From NCBI RefSeq assembly GCF_000699445.3, contig NC_067196.1, positions 34,740,616 to 34,804,615 on the forward strand: 64,000 nt of DNA, written 5' to 3'. Below are positions 24,784 through 36,660 of the stretch, one piece after another. How positions within the stretch are numbered: position 1 is the first letter of the stretch; the number at the start of each line of letters is the position of its first letter. The DNA comes from Schistosoma haematobium. Taxonomy: Eukaryota; Platyhelminthes; Trematoda; Strigeidida; Schistosomatidae. The notes beneath the pieces were generated by a model. The model had not been told where the DNA came from. It did no database searches and worked only from the letters and a program-made list of their open reading frames with translations. The translations under genes and the position numbers were made by a program.

Positions 24784-24885
24784 TAAGGAGTCCCGTAATA
24801 GGACGAAAAAGTCGTCCAATGCTTCTAGGTTTTTCATGGTGGTCTAGCTTCAATTGACTCATGATTTCAACTGTTGAAATGAAAT
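24784..24885 (+). repeat. 5'-truncated hammerhead SINE tail
   Basis: Begins inside the ribozyme (AAGGAGTCCCGTAATAGGACGAAA) and continues through the common tail ending TTGACTCATGATTTCAAC. The tRNA-like head and the CUGA core are missing, so it cannot be an active ribozyme. Confidence 0.7.
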
Positions 24886-25880
24886 GAAATTATTCCCTTT
24901 TTTTTAGATTAAAAATAGAATTTTCAAAATCATGTTTTGTGGTCTGTTATCAAATGTTTGTTTGTTGTTGTTGTCAGGAACAATCAAAAATGGTTATTTT
25001 TCATTGTTATAGTATTCAAATAGAAATGAATTACTTATCACAGATTTTATTATTGAACTAAATAATAATTAGATCTTACTATTCAATAAGAATTTAAGGT
25101 AGATTTTTCATGTTATTTAAATGTAACATAAAAGTAAATAGGGATTGTTAAGTGAATCAAGAAAATACTTTTATAAACAAGAAAATCCATTAAATGCTAT
25201 ATTTAAATTAACCTCTTAAAATATAGAAAGATTTTATAATTGAATTGTTGAACATAATTGTTGAGATTTTTTACTGAGGCTTGACTACAGTAATCATCAT
25301 CTGAATTCTCGAAATATTATACATAAAGACAATAGATTACCATCATTTAATAGATTTCAATTTAAGGATTAAAATGACGGTTAAAGTCTTGTGACCCAAT
25401 TTGGACATCGACACTGATGCACAACAATATCCGGTCGATGATTACTGACTAAGATGGATTGCTCACTCTAAATTTCACTAACATCAACTATGTAAATTAT
25501 AATCAACTTGTAATTTGTGAGAATTCCAATACATCAGTAGAAGGAAGTTATACACTTGCAGAGATTGATCAAATACAAAGATGATTATGTACAATGGGAA
25601 AATACAAGTCCCAGAGTTTATAACCGAAAGTTATGTAAATTGAATAACTTTTTTTATTCGTTTTTAAAATTTGTCAATAATAGGTATTAAATTCTAATCC
25701 CTAGAGAATACAACTATGAAAAAATTGACTTTTAAAGCTTTAGAGTAGAGTAATATACACTTTAAATCTTAGCTGATGGTATATTGTAATTTTATGTTGA
25801 CTATGATACAAGTTTCCATAATACCCAGCTAAAATTAGTACTCACATATAATCATTTCAGTTCTTTTTAGGATTCAGTGA
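24886..25880. other. no supported gene
   Basis: AT-rich DNA, short frames only. Confidence 0.4.
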
Positions 25881-25964
25881 ACATATTTGAACTAGTTGAA
25901 CGTTTTCTTATATCTACGGAGTAAGAATTGGTCAATTTAAATAGACGAACAGATGTTGTAGATA

Positions 25965-26395
25965 AATTGCTCCCAAATGTCCTGATACGGCTGAGGGTGG
26001 GGAGAGTCCACTCTCCCTCTCGAAATGCTCTCACATAGCTACGCGTATATAGCCTCTGCCAGGGCAGTCCTACACACTGCTTTCTCGTGGCGGCGGTGTC
26101 GTTTACGAAATTCAGAGGACGAAAAGCCAATATCCGGAGCTTTAATCGGGTCGGTGGATATAGTGCATCCCCTTAGGAGTGTTGGAAAACCCTAATTCCA
26201 AATCAATGGTGCACATGAGCTCCAGTATCCCGAGGGACAAAGTGGCGTATAAACCAATTGTTAGTTACCGACTATCATGGAACTGCATCTCCTTACGATT
26301 CTCCACTGCCTTATGGATCAGACCTTTAGATCGAAAGTTACGGGTGTGGCACCCTAAGGAAACCACCTACTTTGGTCTGGGCATCATATGTAATT
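25965..26395 (+). repeat. 430-bp dispersed repeat, copy 1
   Basis: This block recurs in reverse orientation at 33621-34070. Matching stretches run the whole length, for example CGCGTATATAGCCTCTGCCA, GTTTACGAAA, GGAAAACCCTAATTCCAAAT and CTAAGGAAACCAC. It is GC-richer than its surroundings. Frames on both strands are open for 70-90 codons but are broken differently in the two copies, so I do not call a protein. It could be a piece of a transposon, a non-coding repeat or a gene-derived retrocopy. Confidence 0.75.
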
Positions 26396-26764
26396 AATAA
26401 ATACTGTAATACGTACAATATCGGCATTTTAGCGTTAAAATCTTTTGTGTATGCTATTACAGTTATACTCAATAAGTGTATTTGGAAAAGAATCTAGCGA
26501 ACTTCAGTTTTTATCTTTAAATATGCAATGAAATCACTTTAGTATATATTCATATAAACCATTCAACACATTGCTTAACATTGAGAATAACCTCTTTACA
26601 GGCAATAATCGACAGTATTGTTTGTCGACACTAAATACAGTAACACATAAATACATGCACAAAAATAATAAAAAGACCGAAAATGTTGGGATAAACTTAT
26701 TAAAAGCGACATGACTACCAGATTTTTTCAACTATATATATATAAACACAATATGAAGCAAGTT

Positions 26765-26806
26765 AATGATAAATAAATATAAATATAAATATAAATATAA
26801 ATATCA
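26765..26806. repeat. ATAAAT-type hexanucleotide microsatellite
   Basis: About five to six tandem ATAAAT units. Confidence 0.85.
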
Positions 26807-26900
26807 AAAGTCATACAAAATTGAGTACAATGAAAGTAGGTCACATAAATACTTTTAAATTTTCAAAAAAATATTAATATTTAACATTTTATCAGAATAA

Positions 26901-27042
26901 GGTTTGTGGAGATTATGGTAATTTAATAGTTGAATTCATGAGTCAATTGAAGCTAAACCACTAGGGAAAACCTGGAAGCATTGAACGGCCATCTAGTCCT
27001 AGTATTGGACTCTTCAGCAGTGCGCATCCACTATCTGTCTTT
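26901..27042 (-). repeat. truncated hammerhead SINE, ribozyme decayed
   Basis: Has the common tail (26901-26977 on the + strand, reading GGTTTGTGGAGATTA… to CCTGG) and the ribozyme region 26978-27023. On the - strand the core reads CUGAAGA, but GAAA has become UAGA, so it should be inactive. The tRNA-like head is missing beyond 27042. Confidence 0.7.
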
Positions 27043-27720
27043 GTTATGTTATTATGGTAATTAATTTATGCAACTTGAAAAATTCTTAAATGAAAGTAAA
27101 TACAAGTTATTTGTATTCATTGGTAAGACCTAGATATTTTAAAATTAACTAAAGATTAACTAACACTTCAAATTACAGTTTAACATTCAAATAACGAGTA
27201 TGTTCATGTATGTGATTAGATAAAAATTAATTGTTGTTTGCATAAAAACTCCATATTTTCCATAGAAACACCAACGAAATTTACTTATCATTTTCCAGAA
27301 GATATTAACCAAAGTTTGCATATTAACATTTATTATATTTATTTCACTTTAAATAACTAAGCAATATTAAGAGTAGTACCATTTAGTCTAATGTTTTCAA
27401 TATTACACAACAACTGGATCATAACGTTGAAGCATGCTGTCATAAGAGACAGAAAGAGTGAAACGATTTTATTCTAGATCATCGGATGTTTAATGATTAA
27501 TCGATTACACCATTAACTCATAATAGTGGTAATCAAGAAAAGCACAATCAACTATGAATTATTCTAGTTGATTGCAAAATAGAAGCACACATAAGCATGA
27601 AACAGATTAATTGAGATGAACAACAAATAAAACATTATTGATTTATATAAAACTGTGTGTCATTGATAAGGTTGAACTTTATAGTTTGAAATAAATGGAG
27701 TACTGGGTAGATTGTTAAAA
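27043..27720. other. no supported gene
   Basis: AT-rich DNA, short frames only. Confidence 0.4.
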
Positions 27721-27730
27721 ACAATTAAAT

Positions 27731-27890
27731 CCCGTGGGGGGCGGGATCGTGGATGCGCACCGCTGAGGAGTCCCATACCAGGACGAAACGGCCTTCCAGT
27801 ACTTCCAGGTTTTCCATGGTGGTCTAGCTTCAATTGACTCATGATTTCAAATACTGAAATTACTAAAATCTCCACAAAACCGCTTCTGAA
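27731..27890 (+). repeat. 5'-truncated hammerhead SINE with ribozyme
   Basis: Starts just before the GGGATCGTGGATGCGCAC segment that follows the tRNA-like head and keeps the ribozyme (27757-27802) with CUGAGGA, a CCAUACCA-type loop, GGAC and GAAAC. The triplet before the cleavage point is UUC in place of GUC. The tail reaches about 27890, with flank …TACTAAAATCTCCACAAAACCG as in other copies. Confidence 0.7.
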
Positions 27891-28408
27891 AATAACAAAT
27901 ATGCAAAGCAATTTCTATCCCACTACTTCATATTACAAATGTATACATTTTTCATACCCATCTTCAGACGCAAAAATTAATACAATGACATGTCATACAA
28001 ATTTACCTTGACCAAAAATAACTTGACATTGATATATTTAGACCTATTGCGGTTTTGATTGTACTAAAAATATTTTGCATTGTTTCCTTTGTGTTATTTA
28101 AACTTGTGATAAATTAATATCGGTTATTTGTTTACTTTGAAGAAGTGGCTTAGATTAAGTCACAAAATGTCAGATATACAATTTTCTACACATTAGACTA
28201 TCACAAAAAGTATATTTATTTTATTCAAATTGACCACTGGCTTTATAGTTAACTTCCTCTCTTATTTGATTTGCTTCATCTAAATATAGCAAAAATAAGC
28301 ATTGATTGATTATTAATTGTTGTATGACTTCCCAGTTCTATAAAAGCCTAAATTGAATAGAATTTAATTGACTATTGACATTGAAAACAGAATGAAATTA
28401 ACAGTGAT

Positions 28409-28826
28409 TTATACTTGTTTCTCTGATGAGATCGATGGACTATTATGTTGATCACTAGGATATTCACAGTCATATTGTTCATCAGTTTCTTCATGTAGAT
28501 GCTGATCAATAACTTCATCATGTACATTAAATCCAAGATATTTACTATAGTTATATTTTAAATGTTTTTCTGGTTTATTATTTTTCTCAATAATTTCATT
28601 TGAATCCTTTTGTTCCATTGTCTTATTTTTATTATACCAAATACACCAAGCTTTATTTGGTAGTCCTGAATAATGTGAATAACTGCCTCCTTGTAAAGAT
28701 TCGATAACTGCTTGTTGAAAACTAGATCCAGATGGAATAATAAAGTGCTCATTAATTGGATCTTGTTCATTAGGTTCATAGAATAGAAACAGTAAACCAT
28801 TAATGATAGCTTTAAGGCCCATTCCA
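28409..28826 (-). CDS. E2 conjugating enzyme (UBC12/UBE2M-like), last exon
   Basis: An acceptor (TTAAATCAG) is followed by one base completing an Ile codon and then 138 residues to TAA. Joined to the exons at 29820-29950 and 50056-50244 it gives a protein of about 245 residues. The start, GLKAIINGLLFLFYEPNEQDPINE, aligns with the region behind the active site of UBC12-type enzymes (…SIIYGL-YLF-EPN-EDPLN). After residue 130 or so the sequence diverges from any E2 I know: it has a Lys/Asn-rich stretch and an acidic, His-containing tail (HEETDEQYDCEYPSDQH) ending near residue 245. Canonical UBC12 is shorter (about 183 residues), so the tail is an extension specific to this protein or lineage. 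Confidence 0.8.
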
Positions 28827-29819
28827 CTGATTTAACCGTGAAAAGAAAGAAGATACAATAGAAGACAAAAGAATCATAATAAAAGTTTTATATCATTCAT
28901 AATTACTAATGATACCAGTACTATTAACTTGAAATGTAAAACAAAGATTTTTCGCTTTTTGTTCAAAATATTGCTGTTTTTTTCATGTATTATTCTATAT
29001 TGTAAGTGATTTACATGTTTACATATGCGGAAAGGCTGGGATAATACAAAAAATACTCAAACTACATTGATTGATAGGTAATCTTTAGTTGAGTTTCTAC
29101 GCGTGCTTGCATTAGCCAAAATGGTATATTTGCATTCATATTATCCTTGACGTTCAGCCATTGTTAGTTAATGTCATAGCCTGAAACATAGTTTTCACGT
29201 TAACCTGGCTAAAACTGTCCTATTATAGAAATAAAATGTTTAGATACTTAGCGTCGATACAGTAATTAGCGCTATTTTATTTATTCCTTAGTCCTGATAA
29301 GACTCTGTTAATGTCAGTACACTATTGTCATACGTTTGAGGGGTTCAAAGTCGAAGTGAAATTTATTTGACGTTAAGCAGTTGAAGCCAGTCACACCATG
29401 ACATTGGAAGGAAAAAATTTTTGCATCAAAAACAGGTTGAAACCCATTTGAGTGAAAACGATTCGACGAGAATAAAAAGACAGTATGGTGTTTTTCCCAA
29501 AACCTGTGTCACAGACGAAAATTGGTTCAATCTGGATGAAAATGTGCCCAAAGTGAGGGAAATTAATTCATTGGACTTTTTTTGGAACATTCAATTATAA
29601 GGTATTAATTTTCATCCAATGAAACTACACGAATAAAATAATTCTGGAAAGGATTGTTCCATAATATTTAAAATATGGCCCCATAATTATGAAGTTGCGC
29701 CACAAAAGAAATAAATCGTTTATATAAATACAAACATGTGTTTACCAACACCTAGTAGTTAATCTGTGTACAAACAAATCTGTTTAGAACAACTGTAGTA
29801 GTTAGTATTCGAAACTTAC

Positions 29820-29950
29820 ATATTCCAATTTTGAAGTAAATTAAGGCAAACAGCTCCACCAATATCATAATCTTCAATATTTGGATGATATATATGACTT
29901 ATGCAACGAACAACTGGAGTTTCTCCATAATGTTCCAAACGAATTATGAT
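29820..29950 (-). CDS. E2 conjugating enzyme (UBC12/UBE2M-like), catalytic exon
   Basis: The exon lies between the acceptor TTTTTTGAAAG (ending 29951) and the donor GTAAGT (29819-29814). It is 131 nt long, starts in phase 0 and ends two bases into a codon. It encodes the catalytic centre of a UBC fold: IIIRLEHYGETPVVRC, then the HPN tripeptide (YHPNIE, predicted residues 84-89) and the active-site Cys in GGAVCLNLL (Cys98). Spacing from His of HPN to Cys is 13 residues where canonical E2s have 10, a three-residue insertion (YDI or nearby). The enzyme would carry a ubiquitin-like protein as a thioester and pass it to a target with an E3. NEDD8 is suggested only by the similarity to UBC12. Confidence 0.85.
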
Positions 29951-31630
29951 CTTTCAAAAAAATAAATAATTAAAGTACACGGAAACAGAAACCATTAGAA
30001 AATCCAAGTTATTATTTTGAAACAAACGTATTACTTAAGTTTGTCAAACATTTCACTTATAAATTACGCTGATATATGGAGCGAATAGATGACATATGAT
30101 GTCGCAAAGTGGCATGGCAAATCGGATTTAGGCTTAGCTTATCTATAGTGAGAAAGTGAATCATTCATATATCCTAAGGTTACAACTTACAGATTCATGT
30201 CAAATTCCATTTATTAACTTTTAAATTTACATGAGTTTTACGCTCATCTGGTAGTATGATTTCCTACGGAAGCTAAATTTTACCTTGTCTAACGGAGTTG
30301 TCAATCTCTAAATGTGTCTCTGTAGCAGAACTAGACCCCAGTTCGTAAATCATTCTGAAAAAAATGGAATCTAATATGAGCTTTTAATCTATTGTTTAGA
30401 ATCGTTTTAATGCATTGATTTTTACCAGTGTCAACATTGTTTTTACTGAATGTTCGTTACAAGGTAAATATATCATCAAGTTGTTGAAACTAAACGCTAG
30501 ATAATTAATATTTTACATTGATCTTAACTGATTAATTTCCTTCTAATAAGTTCAGGTTCTGACATACAATCATTAAGTAAAAACTTAACATTCTAATTTC
30601 ATGATTCCAATATGTCCATTCATCAGATATGAATCCTAAAAAATAAACGAATACCCTCAAGCGTAACGTGGATTTTACCAGTAATCCTTTAAAAGCTTAC
30701 GAAACTAAAAATATGATTTGTTAAACTAAGCATATAAATAGATTGATAATAAGAAGTGGTTACACTGAACTGATTCATTAGTTAAACTTAAAAAAAAACA
30801 ACTATGTCAGTTTTATTATAATACTAAGCAATAAATTTCCTAGCAAATAAAATTCGAATTTCGTTTGAGTCTAATCTGTCACTTCCACAATGTAATTCCC
30901 ATTAAATAATCTGTGAGAATAATGCATTTGAAAATTTGTGTACAGTATACTTCAGGAATAGGATTCAATCAATCAAATTATTTGGCATTTCTTAACTGAA
31001 AAGTATTACGTTATTTGAACTAGTTAAATGACATTCACATCTTGGAGAAAGATGTACTTTATGTCAATTCTACTGTATCACATGTTTAATTAAGGTTTAA
31101 AGTAGTATATTTAAAATTCATTTGAATATCAATTATATATTTATTAAAACAAGGATAGTAGAACTTCAGACACTAACAAAATTATTCATTATATCATAAT
31201 ACATCTATCTGAAGATTGATGTATTATTTAAATAACTATCGATTTGTTAAAAATTATTCTTCTCATTAGTAACAAGTCTGCAAATTAAAAAGAAAACAAA
31301 TGTTTATGATTCCTCAAACGGTAACGACAATTTATGATTTAATAGGTTGATTGAATGCAAATATCATACTATCTGAATGTAATTTTTATATGTGGATAGT
31401 AGTTGTAGAATCATTTAATGCTAAGATTAACTGAACTCACTTTATTATAATTTGAAACTCGTTGAGAATACTTTTTATGAATATCACAAGAGATTAGGTC
31501 AAACAGAATCTGATCTTACAGTATAAACTAACTTGTAAGATAATTAGTTTAGAATTTTATGATTCTTATTTTTGATTTCAGTCAAATTATCCTATGACGA
31601 AATTCTCATTTAATTCAAACACAAGATTTG
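29951..31630. other. intron of the E2 gene, left part, nothing recognised
   Basis: AT-rich intronic DNA; no repeat or exon recognised. The 993-nt intron at 28827-29819 likewise shows nothing. Confidence 0.5.
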
Positions 31631-31639
31631 CTCAGATGG

Positions 31640-32040
31640 GTTTTGTGGAAATTGTAGTAACTTCAATGGTTAAGATCATGAGTCAATTGAAGCTAGAACA
31701 CCATGGAAAACCTGGAAGCACTGGACGGCCGTTTCGTCCTATTGTGGGACTCCTCAGTAGTACTCATCCACGACCTCGCCCCCTGCGAGACTCCAACCCA
31801 GGACACTGGTTTCGTGCACGAGCACTTAACCACTAGACCACTGAGCCGGCATCCAACGGTGTAAATGTCTGACTTTAAATAATCCACGAAATTCAGCGAT
31901 ACATTCACCATTGTCTTCAGTGATTTACTATCTCACAACAGACCTGGTTGAACTCCACGGGTCACTACTTCCAGGTTTTCCGTGGTGGTCTAGCTTCAAC
32001 TGACTCATGATCTTAACCACTGAAATTACAAGATTTTCTG
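31640..32040 (-). repeat. hammerhead SINE flanked by inverted arms
   Basis: A - strand SINE has a tRNA-like head (about 31855-31785; A-box-like TAGTGGTTAAGTGCTCG, B-box-like GGTTGGAGTCTC), a ribozyme (31763-31718) and a tail to about 31665. Upstream of the head the repeat continues to about 31970 and ends in a second tail in opposite orientation (31970-32030). The outer arms match for about 60 bp with few changes, from TTAAGATCATGAGTCAATTG to CATGGAAAACCTGG on the left and its complement on the right. Layout is a mirror image of the 19.7-20.15 kb copy. Confidence 0.75.
31718..31763 (-). ncRNA. hammerhead ribozyme in SINE, core intact
   Basis: CUGAGGA, GUCC/GGAC stem II with CACAAUA loop, GAAA, the ACGGCCGU stem III segment and GUC are all kept. 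Stem I (GUACUA with CAGUGC) is weaker than in the 20057 copy. Predicted cleavage is after GUC. Confidence 0.65.
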
Positions 32041-33555
32041 TTGTATTTTCATCAATGTTAATTCCGCATGTCAATATTCTAATATTATTTCAGGAAGTTA
32101 CAAATAAACTCATGGTTATAACTAATTATCACAATTGTATGAGGATAATTTATTATATATTCTTTGTATCTCTTAAACTGGAAAGAATCAGCTATTAGAA
32201 TTATCTTAGTTTTTTAATAGTTCTTTAATTTATGTCAATCTGTGATGAAAATTACTTAAATAAGTTTCTGCTCGTAAGTTAGTGGATTGATATCATTTGA
32301 AGGATCGCAACTAAGATATATGAAATGCAATTACTATTTCGATCATTTGTGATGTTCTTTTGACTAGTTACCTTGAACAGTTTTTTGTGAAGTTTTTCAA
32401 GATGTACAGATTCACTTTATTCATCAATCTGTTGTGGGTCATAATTCGATTAAAGAAGGACATTTAGAGATTGTCTAATAAATAAGCAAAATCGTGATCG
32501 AATGATGCAATATAATTATATGATCGTTAGGAACCAATATAAATTAGTTCGGCACCCAGTGCTATACATTAGAAGTTTAAGGATTATTGTGCTGTATTAC
32601 GACAGTTAAAATAAGTAAACTAGATGTCGATAGATTAATAAAATACAATGATACACTGTGTTCGAGTAAAATCCGTCTACAAGGCTGAATAACTGATGCA
32701 AACAGTTGAATGGAGCAAAATCAATAACAAGATCGGCAATCAGGAGAATAGAATAATTTTTATAGTAGAATGACAAGCTTATATACGAAATATTAAACGA
32801 GTAAATAAACATTATTGAATCGTTAGCTAAAACATAACAAACTGGACAATTCGGATCAAATAAGTCATTCAAACAGCAATGAAATTAAGAGTAAACCATC
32901 AAGCTTAATTCTTACTCGATATATCAAACCCCCATCATCATGGCAATGTAAGATATAAGGTCGGATACAAAGTTGAAATAAATAACTGAATTTGTGTTAC
33001 TAAAGACTGGTTAAGATTGTTTATTTAGTACTTGCATCATTTGAATCATTGCATGTTTTATTAGCAAAGGAGGTTTGTGAAGATTTTTCATTTGAAGACA
33101 ATTTATGTCAGTGACTTACCTCAAACAGACAATCAGTAGAAAGATCAAAATACTGGACATAAATATATCTCAGCTTTAAATACTATTATTGCAAATATTT
33201 TCGAGATTGATATTATCAACACTCAATAGACTTAAATCTTGTCAAACTTATCAAAACTCACAACTTCAATGAATAATCAGTCAGTCACTTCAAATACAAA
33301 TTATTCTTGATAATATATATCTGAAAATACTTATTTAATGATCGACATTTTTGCATCTTGAATATGAAATATCATAAAATAATTACATGAATTACTACGA
33401 AAGACTATATATCTAAAGTACATTATGTTGCAAAACTAATATGATGTGAAAGATACATTAAATTTTTCGAAAATATTCATAATTTACTATTCAGCTTATT
33501 GTTTACATAAGTTTAATGATCCAATATGTGTGTGTATGAATGAAATTTATTTCAT
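32041..33555. other. E2 intron, nothing recognised
   Basis: AT-rich intronic DNA with short frames only. Confidence 0.45.
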
Positions 33556-33608
33556 TGAACACATAAATACTGGTACAAAGAAGCACCAGATACATATGCG
33601 CCACACAA
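33556..33608 (+). repeat. short dispersed repeat shared with 52.6 kb
   Basis: GAACACATAAATACTGGTAC… to CATATGCGCCACACAA recurs with few changes at 52600-52650. In both places it borders another repeat. Confidence 0.6.
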
Positions 33609-33620
33609 ATCTCATTTGAT

Positions 33621-34070
33621 ATGTATCAGGGCTGTGATAATGCCCGGGTGCTCAAACCGAAGTGTGTGGTTTCCTTAGGGAGCCAAACACGGAGCCTTCG
33701 ACCTAAAGTTTTGATCCACAAGGCAGTGGAGCATCGTAACAAGGTGCAGTCCCGTGGTAGCCGGCGACCAACATTAGGTTCATACAACAACTGTTCCCTC
33801 CGGGTACTGGAGCCCATGTACACCATTGATTTGGAATTAGGGTTTTCCAACTCCCCTTGATGGAGTCTTCATGACCACCAACCCGGTTAAAGCACCGGAC
33901 ATTTGCTTTTCGTCACCTCGGTTTCGTAAACAACACCGCTCTCACGAGAAGGCAGTGAGTAGGACTTCCCTGGCAGAGGCTATATACGCGTGGCTATGTG
34001 AGAGAATTTTGAGAGGAAGAGCGGACTCTCCCTACCCTCGGCAGTATCAGAGCATTTGGGGGATACCAAC
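33621..34070 (-). repeat. 430-bp dispersed repeat, copy 2 (inverted)
   Basis: Reverse complement of the block at 25965-26395, with roughly four of five bases conserved by eye. It lies directly after the short repeat at 33556-33608. The frame 33850-33626 (-) is open for 74 codons and its counterpart in copy 1 is also open in this part, which hints at past coding or common ancestry, not at a working gene. Confidence 0.75.
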
Positions 34071-34080
34071 AAATTCATGA

Positions 34081-35510
34081 AACAAATGTTGTTATATGTA
34101 TTGAAGTTATGGAACTTAATACGTTAGTTTTATAATGGTTTGAAAACGTTTTATGAAATTAACTGTTTTTGCGCGTGATTTTCAGATTAACAATGTAGTT
34201 ATGGTAAATTATTTACCAACGTATTCTTGTTTCTTAAGTTCATTAGTTAGCATTAATTTTTTTGCAAATTATTCAAAATTATTAACTCAAAACCTATTAC
34301 AACCTATCAGCATAGAGAATAAACGTGTAATGATACGGTATTATATGTATATACATATAATTGTAATTGATATTCAAATATAAAATGAAGTCAATTGTTC
34401 TATCTTTCATATTTCCAATAAACGTATTATTCTTAGTTAGGAACTCTGAAATAATTTTTACTAAATGGTGAAGGAAATATAACTTGAATATAATAACTAA
34501 CTTATATTTGTGGTGGATGATACTTATGAGAGACAATTTAATAATTGTACTGAAAGTCACTAAAATGACAATAAGCTAGTACAGTAAGATAAAATTTATT
34601 CAGCTAGTAACTAGATGATCTAATTATACACTGAAAGTTATAGCTGTTAATTATTAATTTTCAATTGAGGTCACTTGATTTACAGAACCTTTTTCAACTA
34701 TGACATTAACTTGTTATTAATATATTTTAAAATAATTATTCTTGGAGAAGGTTACATTAGCCGTACAAAGAGAGTTCTATCTAAACGCAACTTTGAGCAT
34801 TATCGTGCATGGTTTTCGAAATTAGAATGTACAATAATAATCACTTCCTCAATGTTAAAATACCCTCACAATTCTGGTTACAGTGATTCATCGGATATAT
34901 TCTTCAAAGTCATCTATGTGGTCAAAAGACTGTATTCGAAGGAAACATAAATCACTAACTTATGCACTGTAGAAGTGTCAGTGATTCATCGTTTTACAAT
35001 TCAATTCCGTGTGAAAAAATATACATATACAAGCTGTCATTTTGCCGTCTTAGTTTTCCTTTCTCCATAAAGTACTTTTAAAATACTTCTTTCTACCTTT
35101 TATTTTTAATCATCTTTTATTTTGTTCATTTATGATCTTAGTTTAATCTTCTCCTTTCGCATATTCACCAAGTGAACAACTAGCTTTCATATATTTTTTC
35201 ATCTTAACATTTTCCTACAATTTCTCAATCGTTGCATAACTCTCTAGTGATACTTTAAATTTTAAAACACTTTGTTATATACTCCCTTTTTTATTTTAAT
35301 CATTAAATCATTATAAATACAAATGTACAGCTTCAGTCAATGGGATCGCCAAAAAAGGAATAGATTTTATTTACTGAATTGTTATTAATTTCTTTTCATT
35401 AGAACAATCAGTTACTTTGGTTATTTTTTTCCCTAAATAATTTATTTATTATGAATAGTATCTGTATCAAAGAATGAGTGAATAATTATTGATCCTATAA
35501 ACTATACTGA
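34081..35510. other. E2 intron, nothing recognised
   Basis: AT-rich intronic DNA. A short frame at 34675-34950 (+) has no splice context or known family. Confidence 0.4.
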
Positions 35511-35513
35511 TGA

Positions 35514-36100
35514 ATATGGTGGGTCTGATGCAGATGTGAAAGCGCGGATCGGTAAAGCACGAGTAGCATATTTACAACTGAAGAACATCTGGAACTCAAA
35601 GTAACTGTCAACCTACACCAAGGTCAGAATTTTCAATACAAATGTCAAGACAGTTCTACTGGATGGAGCAGAAACCTGGAGAACTACGAAAGCCATCATC
35701 CAGAAAATACAGGTGTTTATTAACAATTGTCTACGCAAAATACTTCAGATCCATTGGCCGGACACTATTACCAACAACGTACTGTGGGAGAGAACAAACC
35801 AGATCCCAGCGGACGAAGAAATAAGGAAGAAGCACTGGAAGTGGATAGGACACACATTGAGGAAAGCACCCAACTGCGTCACAAGATAAGCCCTCACATG
35901 GAATCCTCAAGGCCAAAGGGAAAGAGGAAGACCAAAGAACACATTACGGTAGGAAATGAAGATAGACATGAGAAAAATGAACAAGAATTGGATGGAACTA
36001 TAAAAGAAGGCCCAAAACAGAGTGGGTTGGAGAATGCTGGTCAGCGGCCTATGCTCCATTGGGAGTAACAGGCGTAAGTAAGTAAGTAAGTAAGTATAAA
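35514..36100 (+). pseudogene. 5'-truncated SR2-like (RTE-clade) LINE, 3' end
   Basis: The + strand reads GGSDADVKARIGKARVAYLQLKNIW at the start, then [16 protein letters not shown] (LYG altered to LDG). [41 protein letters not shown] and GWRMLVSGLCS-like pieces follow up to about 36065, in at least two frames with stops. It ends in a run of GTAA units (36075-36096), consistent with the short tandem tails at 3' ends of RTE-type elements. Only the last quarter of the element is present. Confidence 0.85.
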
Positions 36101-36199
36101 CTATACACAGCCAACAATTGTAAAGAACATTTTAGTAGTATCATTCGAATATCTAATGCATTCTATTTATTAAGTTTATGATTAGCATTTTCAATATTA

Positions 36200-36213
36200 A
36201 AATATATGTGATT
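36200..36213. other. target site duplication of the PLE insertion, left
   Basis: AAATATATGTGATT here and at 48121-48134 are identical, 14 bp, bordering the PLE composite on both sides. The last three bases (ATT) also match the element's internal sequence, so the true length is 11-14 bp. Confidence 0.85.
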
Positions 36214-36232
36214 TTAAAGAGAGTAAGAACAA

Positions 36233-36297
36233 AGGTTGGTGCAGAATAATATGAATTCATTTTATTTCGTTAGGTTCTCATCAGCTGCTTACAACCT
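36233..36297 (-). ncRNA. PLE hammerhead ribozyme, unit 1 3' boundary
   Basis: Same 65-nt sequence and fold as described for 39078-39142. Predicted cleavage lies between 36245 and 36244, 31 nt before the left end of the whole insertion. Confidence 0.7.
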
Positions 36298-36660
36298 AAA
36301 ATATTTGAAATTTAACGTTATTATAGATATTGACATACTTATACAACAGAGGGCGATGAAGGATGAATATATGTAACATAATGTGGTAAAGATTTCGTTA
36401 GAGTTAATGAGGTCATCAAATTTTTTTGTTTCGAATATATAGAGTTTGGGAGGGAAGGTTCCAGAAAATTGAAATAGTGATTAGAAATCATGGAATTAAA
36501 ACACATTAGACGATTATGTAATGAAGTAACTGAAAATAGATTAATGTTAATAAAGAGAGATATGAATTGAAATTGGTCAGTTATGAGTGATGTAATTATA
36601 AAATTCAGAAAGAGTTGAAATGACGTAATAAAAATAAAATAAACGGGGTTGGGGTGAATG
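36298..36660 (-). other. PLE 3' non-coding region (LTR-like segment)
   Basis: Between the stop codon of the PLE protein and the ribozyme lie about 360 bp of AT-rich non-coding sequence. The same segment recurs at 39143-39505, 41986-42348, 44831-45193 and, inverted, at about 47648-48011. In the array it precedes the next unit, so it would serve as both 3' UTR and upstream region. Confidence 0.8.

Noticed and set aside
26534..26731. 65-codon - strand frame with a hydrophobic core
   Set aside because: Isolated in AT-rich DNA, no splice context, no family; likely chance.
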